Shown: piece after piece, positions 1 through 7,421 of the stretch | Position numbering within the stretch: the stretch's first letter is position 1 | Layout: each line of letters begins with the position of its first letter | Notes under the pieces: generated by a model | Databases searched by the model: none | What the model was told of the DNA's origin: nothing | What the model saw: only the letters and a program-made list of their open reading frames with translations | Source of the DNA: Cohnella zeiphila | GTDB lineage: Bacteria; Bacillota; Bacilli; Paenibacillales; Paenibacillaceae | Assembly (NCBI RefSeq): GCF_014212055.1 | Contig: NZ_JACJVO010000028.1 | Span: 62,001-126,000, forward strand | Length of the DNA: 64,000 nt | Reading direction: 5' to 3' | Made by a program: the position numbers and the translations under genes

Positions 1-344
1 AGCAGAAGCTGCTCATCGCCCGGGCTCTCATGGCCGAGCCGCGGATTCTCATTCTGGACGAGCCGTGCAACGGATTGGATTTGTTCTCGAGGGAGCGGCT
101 GCTGGACAGCATCCATGATCTGGCCGTCAGCGAGCGTTCGCCGACGCTGCTCTATGTAACGCACCATACGGAGGAAATTTTGCCGATCTTCGGCCATTCG
201 CTGCTGCTGCGCCGCGGAGAAGTATTCGGCAGCGGCGAGACGAGCCGAATTTTGACGACGGAGACGCTGAGCGACTTTTTCGAGACGCCGGTCGTTGCCG
301 AATCGCATCGGGAGCGGGTGTACGTGAGGGTCGGCGAGGCGTAA
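1..344 (+). CDS. ABC transporter ATP-binding protein, C-terminal part (YlmA/ModF-like)
   Basis: The gene enters from the left edge, reading in the frame that starts at base 3. What remains begins after the ABC signature: QKLLIARALM followed by the Walker B segment ILILDEPCNGLD, the D-loop and the switch histidine in YVTHHTEEI. This is the cytoplasmic ATPase of an ABC transporter. The tail (a FGHSLLLRRGEVF-type segment followed by SDFFETPV) resembles the YlmA/ModF group of two-domain or half-size ATPases of unclear substrate. Membrane partners, if any, lie outside the window. A strong terminator follows 20 bases after the stop, so it ends its transcription unit. Substrate cannot be deduced. 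Confidence 0.85.
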   Translation, partial: QKLLIARALMAEPRILILDEPCNGLDLFSRERLLDSIHDLAVSERSPTLLYVTHHTEEILPIFGHSLLLRRGEVFGSGETSRILTTETLSDFFETPVVAESHRERVYVRVGEA

Positions 345-362
345 GAAATGACTTGCCGAGAG

Positions 363-415
363 AAAAGCCTGCAGCTTTGCCAAATTTTTCGGCGAAGGTG
401 CAGGCTTTTTTTCGT
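363..415 (+). terminator. Intrinsic terminator after the ABC ATPase gene
   Basis: AAAGCCTGCA and TGCAGGCTTT form the base of a long hairpin, with additional pairing around the loop, followed directly by a run of T residues. Confidence 0.85.
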
Positions 416-481
416 TTGGATTTGCTCTGGTTCGTTCTCGAAGCGCTATGCTATCATGGTTGAAAATGGAGGTGACCGGCC

Positions 482-1582
482 ATGGCCGTCCAACTGTCGA
501 GCGCCCAACGGTTCGCGATCGATCATGTCTCCGAATACGCCGGAAGCCATAAGGATGAGGCTCTGCGATCGATCCGGGAAATATTGGCGATGTCCGACAT
601 CGCCTCCCATTCGTTCGAAGAAGCTGTCGCCATCGTCAAAACGCACGCTCGGGTCGCCTTGCATTTTCACCCGGACCGTCCGGATTCGCGGATGAAGAGC
701 GTGGCGGAGGCGCTGCTGGAGCATGGGATCTACAAGAGCCAGTTCGAGACGCAGCTGTCGAACGGCAGCCTATCCGCCTATCCCGGAGGAGACCGGGATC
801 TGTGGGAGAGGAGATTGTTCGGGGGAGCCTATCAAGCGGACGGTGTCGCTGCCGGCGAGCGCCCCAAGTACGGGGCACTCGACCTGATGCTGCATCCAGA
901 CGGCCCTGCCCCGAGGTTCGGTTCGTGCTATTTCCTGTTGTCTCCGGCCGTCTCGAGGCGCTGTACCTTCACCTACTCCGATTCGCATCAAGGTCCGAAG
1001 GAGAGGGGAACCTGGGCGGAATGGGACATGATTCTCTCCGCGCTTCTGCAGGACGCTTTTTTCCGGGACTTCGCGATCGGAGAGAAGGAACTGACGCCGC
1101 GCAAATGGATCGAGCACGCGCGAACCAGACTCGCTCAGCCTCTTCCAAACCGCGCGGGACGCGAGCCCAGCCGCAACCTCAACCACTATATTGAAGCCCA
1201 GGTTCATGGCGATGTCTCGCTTCAGGACGACGTCGACGCTCTGGTGGCGGACCCTTCGTTCCAGAATACGCCGACAGGCCATACATTGGAGCAGCTGTGC
1301 CGGCGTTACTCCATCGCGCTCTATTGGCATATGGGCTTTCAATTGAGAGCCTCCGACGTCCCGACCGATTTCAGAGGACCGGCCATGCCCTCTCTGGCTC
1401 AACGCGTGGCACGCGGCGGCATGATCGACGCAAGCGCGATCGGCGAAGCCGTCCGGGACTTGCGCCGCAACCCCGCCGCCTGGTCCGACCGCGGAACGCC
1501 CGCCGAATCGCTCCAACAACTAAAGCTTCTTTGGCACGTTTTGGTGCGCTTCGGCGGGGCTTTTTATACAAGCGGTTGCTGA
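482..1582 (+). CDS. DUF3626 domain-containing protein
   Basis: A 366-residue soluble protein preceded by GGAGGTG eight bases upstream of the ATG. The family motif HFHPDR lies at residues 61-66, followed by blocks typical of DUF3626: SVAEALLEHGIYKSQFET, a YPGGDRDLWERRLFGGAY segment and the AERPKYGALDLM / GSCYFLL region. The C-terminus ends with LKLLWHVLVRFG, also usual for the family, so the length looks complete. The biochemical role of DUF3626 is not established; the conserved His/Asp/Arg motifs suggest an enzyme but this is only inference. The gene stands alone between a terminator and the convergent ymaF-like gene. Confidence 0.85.
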   Translation: MAVQLSSAQRFAIDHVSEYAGSHKDEALRSIREILAMSDIASHSFEEAVAIVKTHARVALHFHPDRPDSRMKSVAEALLEHGIYKSQFETQLSNGSLSAYPGGDRDLWERRLFGGAYQADGVAAGERPKYGALDLMLHPDGPAPRFGSCYFLLSPAVSRRCTFTYSDSHQGPKERGTWAEWDMILSALLQDAFFRDFAIGEKELTPRKWIEHARTRLAQPLPNRAGREPSRNLNHYIEAQVHGDVSLQDDVDALVADPSFQNTPTGHTLEQLCRRYSIALYWHMGFQLRASDVPTDFRGPAMPSLAQRVARGGMIDASAIGEAVRDLRRNPAAWSDRGTPAESLQQLKLLWHVLVRFGGAFYTSGC

Positions 1583-1908
1583 ATTAAGGTAACGAAATTG
1601 AACTGATGAACATGACCGTCATTTCGCGTCGTCATTCCGGTTACGAAGTGTACGTGTTTACCATTGCCTACAGGAATGGCAGGTCCGGTTCTGATTTTTT
1701 TGAGATTATGAAAATGGTTCAAGAAATCGGTGTGCGTAAGATCAATTTCATGGACATGGCTGTTGCCTACTCTGATAGCTTGGCCCGTAACACCTGCAAA
1801 TCGATGATTATGTCTGTCTGCTCCTTGTTCTGCCAATTTGGTACTGCCTTCAAATTCATGGACATGTCTTTGTCTGGATTTTTTGACAGCTTTCGTTTGT
1901 TTCCTCAA
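1564..1908 (-). CDS. ymaF: YmaF family protein
   Basis: A 114-residue, histidine-rich protein that matches the Bacillus subtilis YmaF family. It has repeated HVH/HNH motifs: HVHEF near residue 15, RHNHRFAGVTG, SHVHEIDL, KHVHFVTG and GHVHQFNF near the C-terminus. The pattern suggests metal coordination, but no function is established for YmaF. It is convergent with the DUF3626 gene and overlaps its last bases (1564-1582). The gene is AT-richer than most of the window. A hairpin with a T-run on this strand lies about 130 bases upstream (2042-2071) and could be a leader terminator. Confidence 0.85.
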   Translation of the reverse strand: MRKQTKAVKKSRQRHVHEFEGSTKLAEQGADRHNHRFAGVTGQAIRVGNSHVHEIDLTHTDFLNHFHNLKKIRTGPAIPVGNGKHVHFVTGMTTRNDGHVHQFNFVTLIQQPLV

Positions 1909-2041
1909 GTGTGGCTGCCTCCCTTTGGGTAGATAATAATAAATTATTAACTCGGAAAAAAAGCGTGTTGGTCAGATGTCCAGTGTATGTAATAAGGCTG
2001 AAGGGATGCTTTTGAAGGCTTGCCTTCATTTCTGGATACTT

Positions 2042-2071
2042 AAAAAGCCTCCTAAAGTTAAATTAGGAGGC
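2042..2071 (-). terminator. Hairpin with T-run on the minus strand
   Basis: GCCTCCTAA and TTAGGAGGC form a perfect 9-bp stem. Read on the minus strand the stem is followed by TTTTTAA. It lies upstream of the ymaF-like gene, so it is either an attenuator in its leader or the terminator of a lost gene. Confidence 0.6.
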
Positions 2072-2267
2072 ACTTCATTCCTTGCAATTGCCGGAACGAG
2101 TTGTTCATATTGATGATGTACCCTGCGTTCCTTTCGACGAGGGGGAAGCTGACTGTCAGTTTAAACCGCTGCGATTCAACCTTTCAACGGGAATTGAATT
2201 TACCTTTTTCAGTTAAATTTCGTTGTGGATATTTGATATATACGAACTAATGTTCTATAATTAGGTA

Positions 2268-2426
2268 AGAGAGTCTGTTGTGCGATTTGGGAAGTACGCT
2301 GTAAAATCCCGTACTGGAGAGGTTAAACGTCAACGTCAACGTCAACGTTACCGTTGCAAGTCCTGTCGCCAAACGTTCAATGTCCTTACAAGTTACCCCT
2401 TTGAAACGAACGAGGAGACCTTGTGA
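2268..2426 (+). pseudogene. Transposase N-terminal zinc-ribbon remnant
   Basis: The frame reads ESVVRFGKYAVKSRTGEV, then repeated RQ pairs, RYRCKSCRQTF and a stop after 48 codons. This is the zinc-ribbon segment found at the N-terminus of several insertion-sequence transposases: the RCKSCRQTF half is present, while the first CxxC pair that should precede ESVVRFGKY is missing and a stop codon lies just upstream. The RQ repeat comes from three tandem CGTCAA hexamers at about 2327-2344, an apparent slippage expansion. No terminal inverted repeats and no DDE domain remain. Confidence 0.6.
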
Positions 2427-2498
2427 ATCGTTTGGAAGGAATTAGTAATTCTTGATAGAATAAAGGTAATAAATTTGTACACACAAGGAGATAAAACT

Positions 2499-2951
2499 AT
2501 GGCAAATAACAAATTACTAAGAATGGACAATGTTGGAATCGTTGTAGAATCCCTTGATGACGCAATCTCTTTCTTCGAGGAGATTGGCCTGAAGCTCGAA
2601 GGACGAGCTACTGTCGAAGGTGAATGGGCTGGCCGCGTAACCGGGCTGGGTTCACAGTGTGTAGAGATTGCTATGATGGTTACACCGGATGGCCACAGCC
2701 GACTTGAACTTTCGCGATTTCTCGCCCCGCCTACTATATCAGATCACCGAACTGCTCCTGTAAATGCCCTCGGTTATCTACGCGTCATGTTCACCGTTGA
2801 AGACATTGACGAAATGGTATCCAGACTCACTAAGTTTGGTGCTCAGCTCGTTGGCGAAGTGGTTCAGTACGAGGACTCGTACCGGCTCTGCTACATTCGT
2901 GGAAAGGAAGGACTTCTAATCGGTTTGGCGGAACAACTCGGCAATAAATAA
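2499..2951 (+). CDS. VOC (glyoxalase/bleomycin-resistance) family protein
   Basis: A 150-residue protein of the vicinal oxygen chelate fold. The first betaalphabeta module starts LLRMDNVGIVVESLDDAISFFEEIGL and the second contains RVMFTVEDIDEMVSRL followed by YIRGKEGLLIGLAEQ, with the usual terminal glutamate-type metal position. The ATG at 2499 is chosen because AAGGAG lies 8 bases upstream; an in-frame TTG at 2475 has no such site. VOC proteins include lyases, dioxygenases and drug-binding proteins, and this one cannot be assigned to a substrate. It sits in the AT-richer patch beside a transposase remnant and may have been acquired. Confidence 0.85.
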   Translation: MANNKLLRMDNVGIVVESLDDAISFFEEIGLKLEGRATVEGEWAGRVTGLGSQCVEIAMMVTPDGHSRLELSRFLAPPTISDHRTAPVNALGYLRVMFTVEDIDEMVSRLTKFGAQLVGEVVQYEDSYRLCYIRGKEGLLIGLAEQLGNK

Positions 2952-3089
2952 GTGACGTTTAAAAGAAGACTTAACTGAAATATACATTCACGCTCCGGGT
3001 CTGGGCAACCTTCTGCCCCGGAAACAAGGAACGAGGAAGTCATTGCCGGGACACATCCGCACCGACTAACCGCATCGCGGCCGGCAGCA

Positions 3090-3117
3090 AGCCGCCTCTT
3101 CAACGAGGCGGTTTTCT
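3090..3117 (+). terminator. Intrinsic terminator after the VOC gene
   Basis: CCGCCTC-TTCAAC-GAGGCGG hairpin followed by TTTTCTT. Confidence 0.8.
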
Positions 3118-3179
3118 TATCGTAAAAATCAACGTCAGGATTTAAAGTCAATTTCTTTTACACTCTTAAGGAGGCCAAC

Positions 3180-3737
3180 ATGGAAATCGATTGGATAAAT
3201 ACAAGGTTCAAAGAATCAAAAAGGATATTGGATTCTGACTGGCAAGCCTATGAATCAAAATTAAGAGGTGAAAGGTTGAAGCTATTTATTTCTTTAGTTT
3301 CCAGAAAAGCACTGATTGCCTTTCTAGCTGCGACATCCTCCGGCATCCTTATTTCTATGGGGGCCTTAATTTTTAGCATTAGCTCTGAGCCACTTCAAAT
3401 CAAAGATCTTCTTTTTAATATGCTATTTCCATTTTTTTTAGCTTTTGATTTTTTAGGACCAGGTTTTTTAGTAATTGCGTTAGTGCTCTCATTACCGGTA
3501 GAGTTATTGCTGTTCAAAGGGATACATAAAATGCATTTGATCAACAGAGTAGTAACCTTAATCTTAATCTACGGATTAGGTAGCATACTTATTTTAAATA
3601 TCTCCAGGATTATCATCTGGGGTTCAGAGTGGGAGTGGTTGTATCCTACTGATCTAATAACTGGGGAATTCTACTTGCTCGTATTATGGCTTTACAATAA
3701 ATATCGTAATAATTCTTTGTATGATGATGAAAACTAA
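3180..3737 (+). CDS. Hypothetical integral membrane protein
   Basis: A 185-residue protein not matched to any family. AAGGAGG lies 6-7 bases before the ATG. After a charged N-terminal 40 residues there are about four hydrophobic segments: roughly residues 42-64 (IAFLAATSSGILISMGAL), 76-112 (LLFNMLFPFFLAFDFLGP onwards, probably two spans) and 120-145 (RVVTLILIYGLGSILIL), with a possible final span near 160-175. The gene is conspicuously AT-rich compared with most of the window, which suggests recent acquisition together with the neighbouring VOC gene and transposase remnant. No function proposed. Confidence 0.7.
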   Translation: MEIDWINTRFKESKRILDSDWQAYESKLRGERLKLFISLVSRKALIAFLAATSSGILISMGALIFSISSEPLQIKDLLFNMLFPFFLAFDFLGPGFLVIALVLSLPVELLLFKGIHKMHLINRVVTLILIYGLGSILILNISRIIIWGSEWEWLYPTDLITGEFYLLVLWLYNKYRNNSLYDDEN

Positions 3738-3755
3738 CTCCGTTCGACCCGGCCC

Positions 3756-3786
3756 TTGACTTAAAGTCGACTTTAAGATTTATACT
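3756..3786 (+). promoter_or_regulatory. MerR-type promoter/operator of the SDR gene
   Basis: A -35 TTGACT (3756-3761) and a -10 TATACT (3781-3786) are separated by 19 bp, the overlong spacer typical of MerR-activated promoters. The spacer region holds a perfect 18-bp palindrome CTTAAAGTCGACTTTAAG at 3760-3777. The MerR-family gene at 4672-5049 is the obvious ligand-responsive regulator. Confidence 0.85.
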
Positions 3787-3838
3787 TTGATCGTTCATCA
3801 TTTGAACATCATTCTTCATTGCTGGGAGGAAGATTCAT

Positions 3839-4657
3839 TTGAAAACGATCTTGATTACCGGAGCTTCGTCGGGACTGGGACGAGAAGCCGTTAAGCTTTT
3901 TGCGTCAGAAGGTTGGAATGTCGTTGCGACCATGCGTTCACCGGAAAAGGAAACGGAGTTAAACCGTCTGGCGAATGTGCTGGTTACCTGGCTGGATGTT
4001 CTGGATCAGGAGAGTATCAACACCGCGATCCGCATGGGAATTGAACGGTTTGGGCGAATCGATACGTTGGTCAACAATGCGGGATATGGACAAAACGGCA
4101 TTTTTGAAGGGATATCCCGTGAACAGATTCGGAAACAATTCGATACGAATGTTTTTGGCGTCATGGATGTTACCCGTGCGATCATCCCTCATTTTAGGGA
4201 GAACGGCGGAGGAACGCTGATCAATATCAGCTCCTGCGGCGGACTCATCGGCATCCCGAACATTTCGATTTACAGCAGCAGCAAATTTGCGATTGAAGGA
4301 TTTACGGAATCGCTTTCCTATGAGCTGGCTTCCCAGAACATCGCGGTCAAATTGGTCGAGCCGGGCGGTTTTGAAAGCAACTATGGTGCGGTGACCGAGC
4401 AGAATAAGCCCGCCTTGCCGCTGCCCGACTCTTACGGTGGCTTTGCGGAGGAAATGAATCGTTTCTTTTCCTGGCTTTCAACCGATAAAGGGATTGATTC
4501 GGCGGATGTGGCGAAGGTCGTTTACGAAGCCGCGACGGACGGCGAAGACCGGCTCCGCTACACCATCCCCGGCATTGTGGCGCCCCTGGTCGAAGCGCGG
4601 CAAACTATGGGCAACCAGGAATTTGTGGAGATGATGAGGAGCAGACTAAAGGCATAA
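3839..4657 (+). CDS. Short-chain dehydrogenase/reductase (SDR), MerR-linked
   Basis: A 272-residue classical SDR, NAD(P)-dependent and cytoplasmic. The cofactor motif TGASSGLG is at residues 7-14, NNAGYG follows in the middle, and the catalytic Ser and YSSSK are present (about residues 141-158). The C-terminal part (an EPGGFESNYG segment, then a long helical region ending in MMRSRLKA) resembles SDRs of the oxidoreductase/YbbO type rather than acyl reductases. Translation starts at TTG 3839, with GGGAGGA 8 bases upstream. The promoter carries a MerR operator and the MerR gene is convergent just downstream, so this enzyme is probably induced by an electrophile or drug-like compound. Confidence 0.85.
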   Translation: MKTILITGASSGLGREAVKLFASEGWNVVATMRSPEKETELNRLANVLVTWLDVLDQESINTAIRMGIERFGRIDTLVNNAGYGQNGIFEGISREQIRKQFDTNVFGVMDVTRAIIPHFRENGGGTLINISSCGGLIGIPNISIYSSSKFAIEGFTESLSYELASQNIAVKLVEPGGFESNYGAVTEQNKPALPLPDSYGGFAEEMNRFFSWLSTDKGIDSADVAKVVYEAATDGEDRLRYTIPGIVAPLVEARQTMGNQEFVEMMRSRLKA

Positions 4658-4671
4658 GCCCATGTGACGAC

Positions 4672-5049
4672 TTACGGTTGCGGCTGCTTCTCCGCGATCA
4701 GCGAATCGTAGTGCTGCAGCTTCTGCTTCAAGAGCTCCAGATAATTTTGATACTCGCGAAGATGATTTTCGACGACTTCCTTTTGGCCCTCGATAATTTG
4801 GCGCCTCTCCGGCAATGTGTCGTCTCCGCGAAGGTTTAAATCGTTGTAATGTTTGATGGATTCGACGGACATTCCCGTTGCTCTCATGCAGCAGATCATT
4901 TGAATTCGCGCCAGGTCCGTTTCGTTATAAAGCCGTCTCCCGTTCTCCAATCGGTGAACGGGGGGCAGCAAGCCTTCTGTTTCATAGTATCTCAAGGTAT
5001 GGGGGGCCAAGTTGAACTGTTCGGCTACATCCTTAATCGTATACTCCAT
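4672..5049 (-). CDS. MerR family transcriptional regulator
   Basis: A 125-residue MerR-type activator. The winged helix-turn-helix reads YTIKDVAEQFNLAPHTLRYY (residues 3-22) with the second wing GRRLYNETDLARIQMI, followed by a dimerising coiled coil (about 75-118). There is no cysteine cluster of the metal-sensing kind, so it fits the AdhR/BltR-like group that senses organic electrophiles or drugs. It converges on the SDR gene, whose promoter carries the 19-bp spacer and palindrome expected for this family. Confidence 0.9.
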   Translation of the reverse strand: MEYTIKDVAEQFNLAPHTLRYYETEGLLPPVHRLENGRRLYNETDLARIQMICCMRATGMSVESIKHYNDLNLRGDDTLPERRQIIEGQKEVVENHLREYQNYLELLKQKLQHYDSLIAEKQPQP

Positions 5050-5105
5050 GATTCATTCCTCCGTTTAAGGTTACGGCTATTATACACTTTTCCATATTGC
5101 TTTCA

Positions 5106-5141
5106 AAAACCGCGAGGCTCTCGACGCTGAGCGGTTTTTTT
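5106..5141 (+). terminator. Terminator-like hairpin upstream of the leader-peptide gene
   Basis: AAAACCGC and GCGGTTTT form an 8-bp stem with an internal GAGGCTCTC segment, followed by seven T residues. What it terminates is unclear because the gene to its left is on the other strand. Confidence 0.55.
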
Positions 5142-5224
5142 GCATGATTCTCCCTTTTCTTTCATAATTCTTTTGTTCCGCCCCGCTAGACTGGGAGTAT
5201 GAAGGCAGAGAGGGGGTGACGGAG

Positions 5225-5365
5225 ATGGCGGAGCAACAGAAGACGGACGCAGCCAAGGAATCCGTGGAGGCGAAAGAGGCAAACGGGATCCAATTGGACA
5301 ACTTGCCCAGGAAGCTGACCGAGGAAGAAGCGAAGAACGTGGCCGGAGGCAAAAGAGCCCTCTAA
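5225..5365 (+). CDS. Double-glycine leader peptide (putative RiPP/bacteriocin precursor)
   Basis: A 46-residue peptide starting at ATG 5225, with GAGGGGGTGACGGAG just upstream as a ribosome binding site. The N-terminal half is Glu/Lys/Ala-rich. The C-terminal segment LTEEEAKNVAGG matches the leader end of Nif11/NHLP-type and class II bacteriocin precursors, in which cleavage follows GG. Only four residues (KRAL) follow, so the core is either extremely short or has been lost. It is followed by a weak hairpin and then by remnants of an SurA-like maturation gene and an exporter ATPase, which supports the precursor assignment. The product's identity and activity are unknown. Confidence 0.6.
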   Translation: MAEQQKTDAAKESVEAKEANGIQLDNLPRKLTEEEAKNVAGGKRAL

Positions 5366-5379
5366 CGCAAGGATCGGCA

Positions 5380-5401
5380 CGGGAGCGAATCCCGCGTTTT
5401 T
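5380..5401 (+). terminator. Weak hairpin and T-run after the leader-peptide gene
   Basis: CGGGA-GCGAA-TCCCG followed by CGTTTTTA. A leaky terminator in this position is common between precursor genes and their processing genes. Confidence 0.5.
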
Positions 5402-5429
5402 ATATACAAAAACGTAAAGGAGTAAGACG

Positions 5430-5758
5430 ATGGCGCTCGATCGGGTCGCGGCTCTTCAAATCGGAGAACATAGCTTCTCGTTAGCGGCCGTCCTGCGGTC
5501 TGCCGCCATGCGGGGCAATTTCGGAGCGGTCGAGGATTATATCTCGCATGCGACCATCACAGCTTACGCGGAGGAAAACGGAATTTCAGCCGGCCAGGAA
5601 GAGATTCAAGAAGCGGTCAACGACTGGAGAGTCGAGAGTGGGCTCTATCAAGCCTCCGAAGTGAAAGATTGGCTGGCGGAGCGCTCGCTATCGATGGCCG
5701 ATCTAGCCGAATTTGCCCGGGTGGAGACTTTGAAGAGGAAGGTCCGTCATCGCGTAGG
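5430..5758 (+). pseudogene. SurA/PpiC-like peptide maturation protein, truncated N-terminal part
   Basis: The first about 109 codons, starting at ATG 5430 behind AAAGGAGT, resemble the N-terminal helical region of SurA/PpiC-type proteins found beside leader-peptide exporters. Characteristic pieces are FSLAAVLRSAAMRG, ITAYAEENGISAGQEEIQEA, VNDWRVESGLY and the EVKDWLAERSLSMADLAEFA segment. The remainder, including any isomerase domain, is missing: at about 5745-5760 the sequence switches to an exporter ATPase in a different frame. The frame itself continues meaninglessly to 5906. It probably helped present the leader peptide for processing before the deletion. Confidence 0.65.
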
Positions 5759-6571
5759 GTCTCGATGGAGAGAATCGACGACGTGTTCATGGCAATTCCG
5801 GAGGAGCCGGAGCCGCAGAACCTGCGGAGATTGGCCGCGCTCAAGGGGCATATTCGGTTCGACGACGTCTCGTTCCGTTACACCAAGGACGGGCCGGACA
5901 TCTTAAGGCGGATTCATCTGAAAATAGAATCGGGTCAGACCGTCGCGATCGTCGGCCGAAGCGGAGCGGGCAAATCGACGTTCGCGAATCTGCTGACCAA
6001 ACTGTTCGCGCCGTCGAACGGCACGATTCGAATCGACGGGCACGATATCCGGCAGATTCACGCGGCATCCTTGCGCCGGAAGATCGGAATCGTTCAACAG
6101 GAGAGTCGGGTGTTCCGCGCGACGATCCAGGACAATATCGCGATCCGATTCCCGTCCGCCACGTTGGAGGAGGTCGAGGCGGCGGCCAGGCTGGCCGGCG
6201 CTTACGACTTTATTGCGGCGCTGCCGCTCGGCTTCAAGACGATGATCGGGGAGGGCGGGCTGAGCCTGTCCGGAGGACAGCTTCAGCGGATCGCCATCGC
6301 GAGAGCGCTGCTCGGCGAGCCGGGCATTCTGATCTTCGACGAGGCGACGAGCGCCCTGGACTCGGAGTCGGAGCGGATCATCCAGCAGAATATGGATGCG
6401 ATGCTGAAAGGCCGCACTTGTCTCATCATTGCCCATCGTCTGAGCACCGTGCAGCGGGCCGATCGGATCGTCGTCCTGGACCGCGGCGAGATCGCGGAGA
6501 CAGGCACACACGCCGAGCTGATCGAGGCGAAGGGGCTTTATTCTTATTTGGTGAGCCAGCAGTTGAGTTGA
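5753..6571 (+). pseudogene. Peptide exporter ABC ATPase domain (N-terminal half deleted)
   Basis: About 270 residues remain, beginning with the linker RRVSMERIDDVFM that normally joins the transmembrane domain to the ATPase in SunT/HlyB-type exporters. All ATPase motifs are present: Walker A GRSGAGKS, Q-loop QQESRVFRATIQDNIA, signature LSGGQLQR, Walker B ILIFDEATSALD and switch IAHRLSTVQ. The C39 protease and six-helix membrane domain expected upstream are absent, and the preceding sequence is the truncated maturation gene in another frame. ATG 5765 could still start a free ATPase, but without a membrane domain it is unlikely to be functional. A strong terminator follows. Confidence 0.75.
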
Positions 6572-6585
6572 CGGCTGTAGAAGGC

Positions 6586-6626
6586 AAACACCCGCCGGTG
6601 CCCAAAGCGCCGGCGGGTGTCGTTTG
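6586..6626. terminator. Strong bidirectional terminator hairpin
   Basis: AACACCCGCCGG and CCGGCGGGTGT pair around a short loop. It serves the exporter ATPase remnant on one side and the convergent lipoprotein gene on the other. Confidence 0.8.
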
Positions 6627-6635
6627 TCGCTGGCC

Positions 6636-7211
6636 TTACTTTCGCATAGGTTGGCTCTGTACCGCACCCGGTCCGGCCGGATTCACTTTGATGCTCTGCG
6701 GCGCCGGCAAAACTTGGGCTGTCGCAGGCGCACTGCCGTCCCCTGCGTCGGGTGCGCTGCCGGAATCCGCCGCGCCGCCTGCATTGGGGGCATTGCCAGG
6801 GGCAGCCGCGCCGCTTTCGCTGGGCGCAGGTGCTACATCCGCTTGTCCGCCGGCGTTCTTGCTTTGGCCGGGATCGGCCGCGCCGCTGGCGCCGGGTGCT
6901 TCGCCTGCAACAGCTTGGCTGCCGTCGCCGGACGCATTGCCGGGATCCGCTTGGCCGCTGGCGCTCGTGCCGCTGTCGACGCTCGACGAGTTCCCGGAGC
7001 TCGAAGGCGTATCTGCAGCGGGTGAGCTTGGCGGCTGGGAAGCATCGCCGCTTGGAGAGGATGATGAGTCGGTCGATTCGGATGTGACGGGCGAGCCCGA
7101 AGGACTATCGGACGGGGTGACATGATTCCCTCCGTTCTGGCCGGAACATGCGCTCAGCATGATTCCCAAGGCGATCGTAAGCGACAGCAACGTGGCGGTA
7201 CGTTTCTTCAT
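6636..7211 (-). CDS. Low-complexity lipoprotein, Gly/Ala/Ser/Pro-rich
   Basis: A 191-residue predicted lipoprotein: a basic start, a hydrophobic stretch LLSLTIALGIML and lipobox LSAC at residues 19-22. The mature part is almost entirely Gly, Ala, Ser, Pro, Asp and Asn, with loosely repeated units such as GAADPGQSKNAGGQAD and GAAAPGNAPNAGGAAD. It ends in the more ordered VLPAPQSIKVNPAGPGAV. This looks like an unstructured cell-envelope spacer rather than an enzyme. No family is recognised. The composition makes many overlapping open frames, but the lipobox supports this one. Confidence 0.7.
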   Translation of the reverse strand: MKKRTATLLSLTIALGIMLSACSGQNGGNHVTPSDSPSGSPVTSESTDSSSSPSGDASQPPSSPAADTPSSSGNSSSVDSGTSASGQADPGNASGDGSQAVAGEAPGASGAADPGQSKNAGGQADVAPAPSESGAAAPGNAPNAGGAADSGSAPDAGDGSAPATAQVLPAPQSIKVNPAGPGAVQSQPMRK

Positions 7212-7421
7212 GCGGTACAGTCATCTCCTATTTTCTCTTTTTTTGGACTTCGGAGCTAGAGACGTAAGGAAGCTGGAAAATGTTTCACTTTTGCAAATGT
7301 CCTATTGACCGGCCCCCAAGAAGAAGAGTACACTCTTTCCAATATTTATAATATTGGGAGGCATATCCGTCAGGGACAATCTCCCGATGATTGCGGATTC
7401 TATTTTTGAGGTGGAAGCATA

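Larger units (their letters stand above)
1909..2498. other. Intergenic region with transposase remnant and hairpin
   Basis: This AT-rich stretch contains no intact gene. It holds the hairpin at 2042-2071 and a transposase fragment at 2280-2426, described separately. Nothing else is recognisable. Confidence 0.7.

Noticed and set aside
1519..1575. Terminator inside the 3' end of the DUF3626 gene
   Set aside because: AAAGC and GCTTTTT could pair across a long loop, but the stem is weak and the sequence encodes the conserved family C-terminus.
5765..6571. A functional stand-alone ABC ATPase
   Set aside because: The linker preceding the ATPase is that of a fused exporter, the membrane domain is missing and the upstream sequence is another gene's truncated frame.
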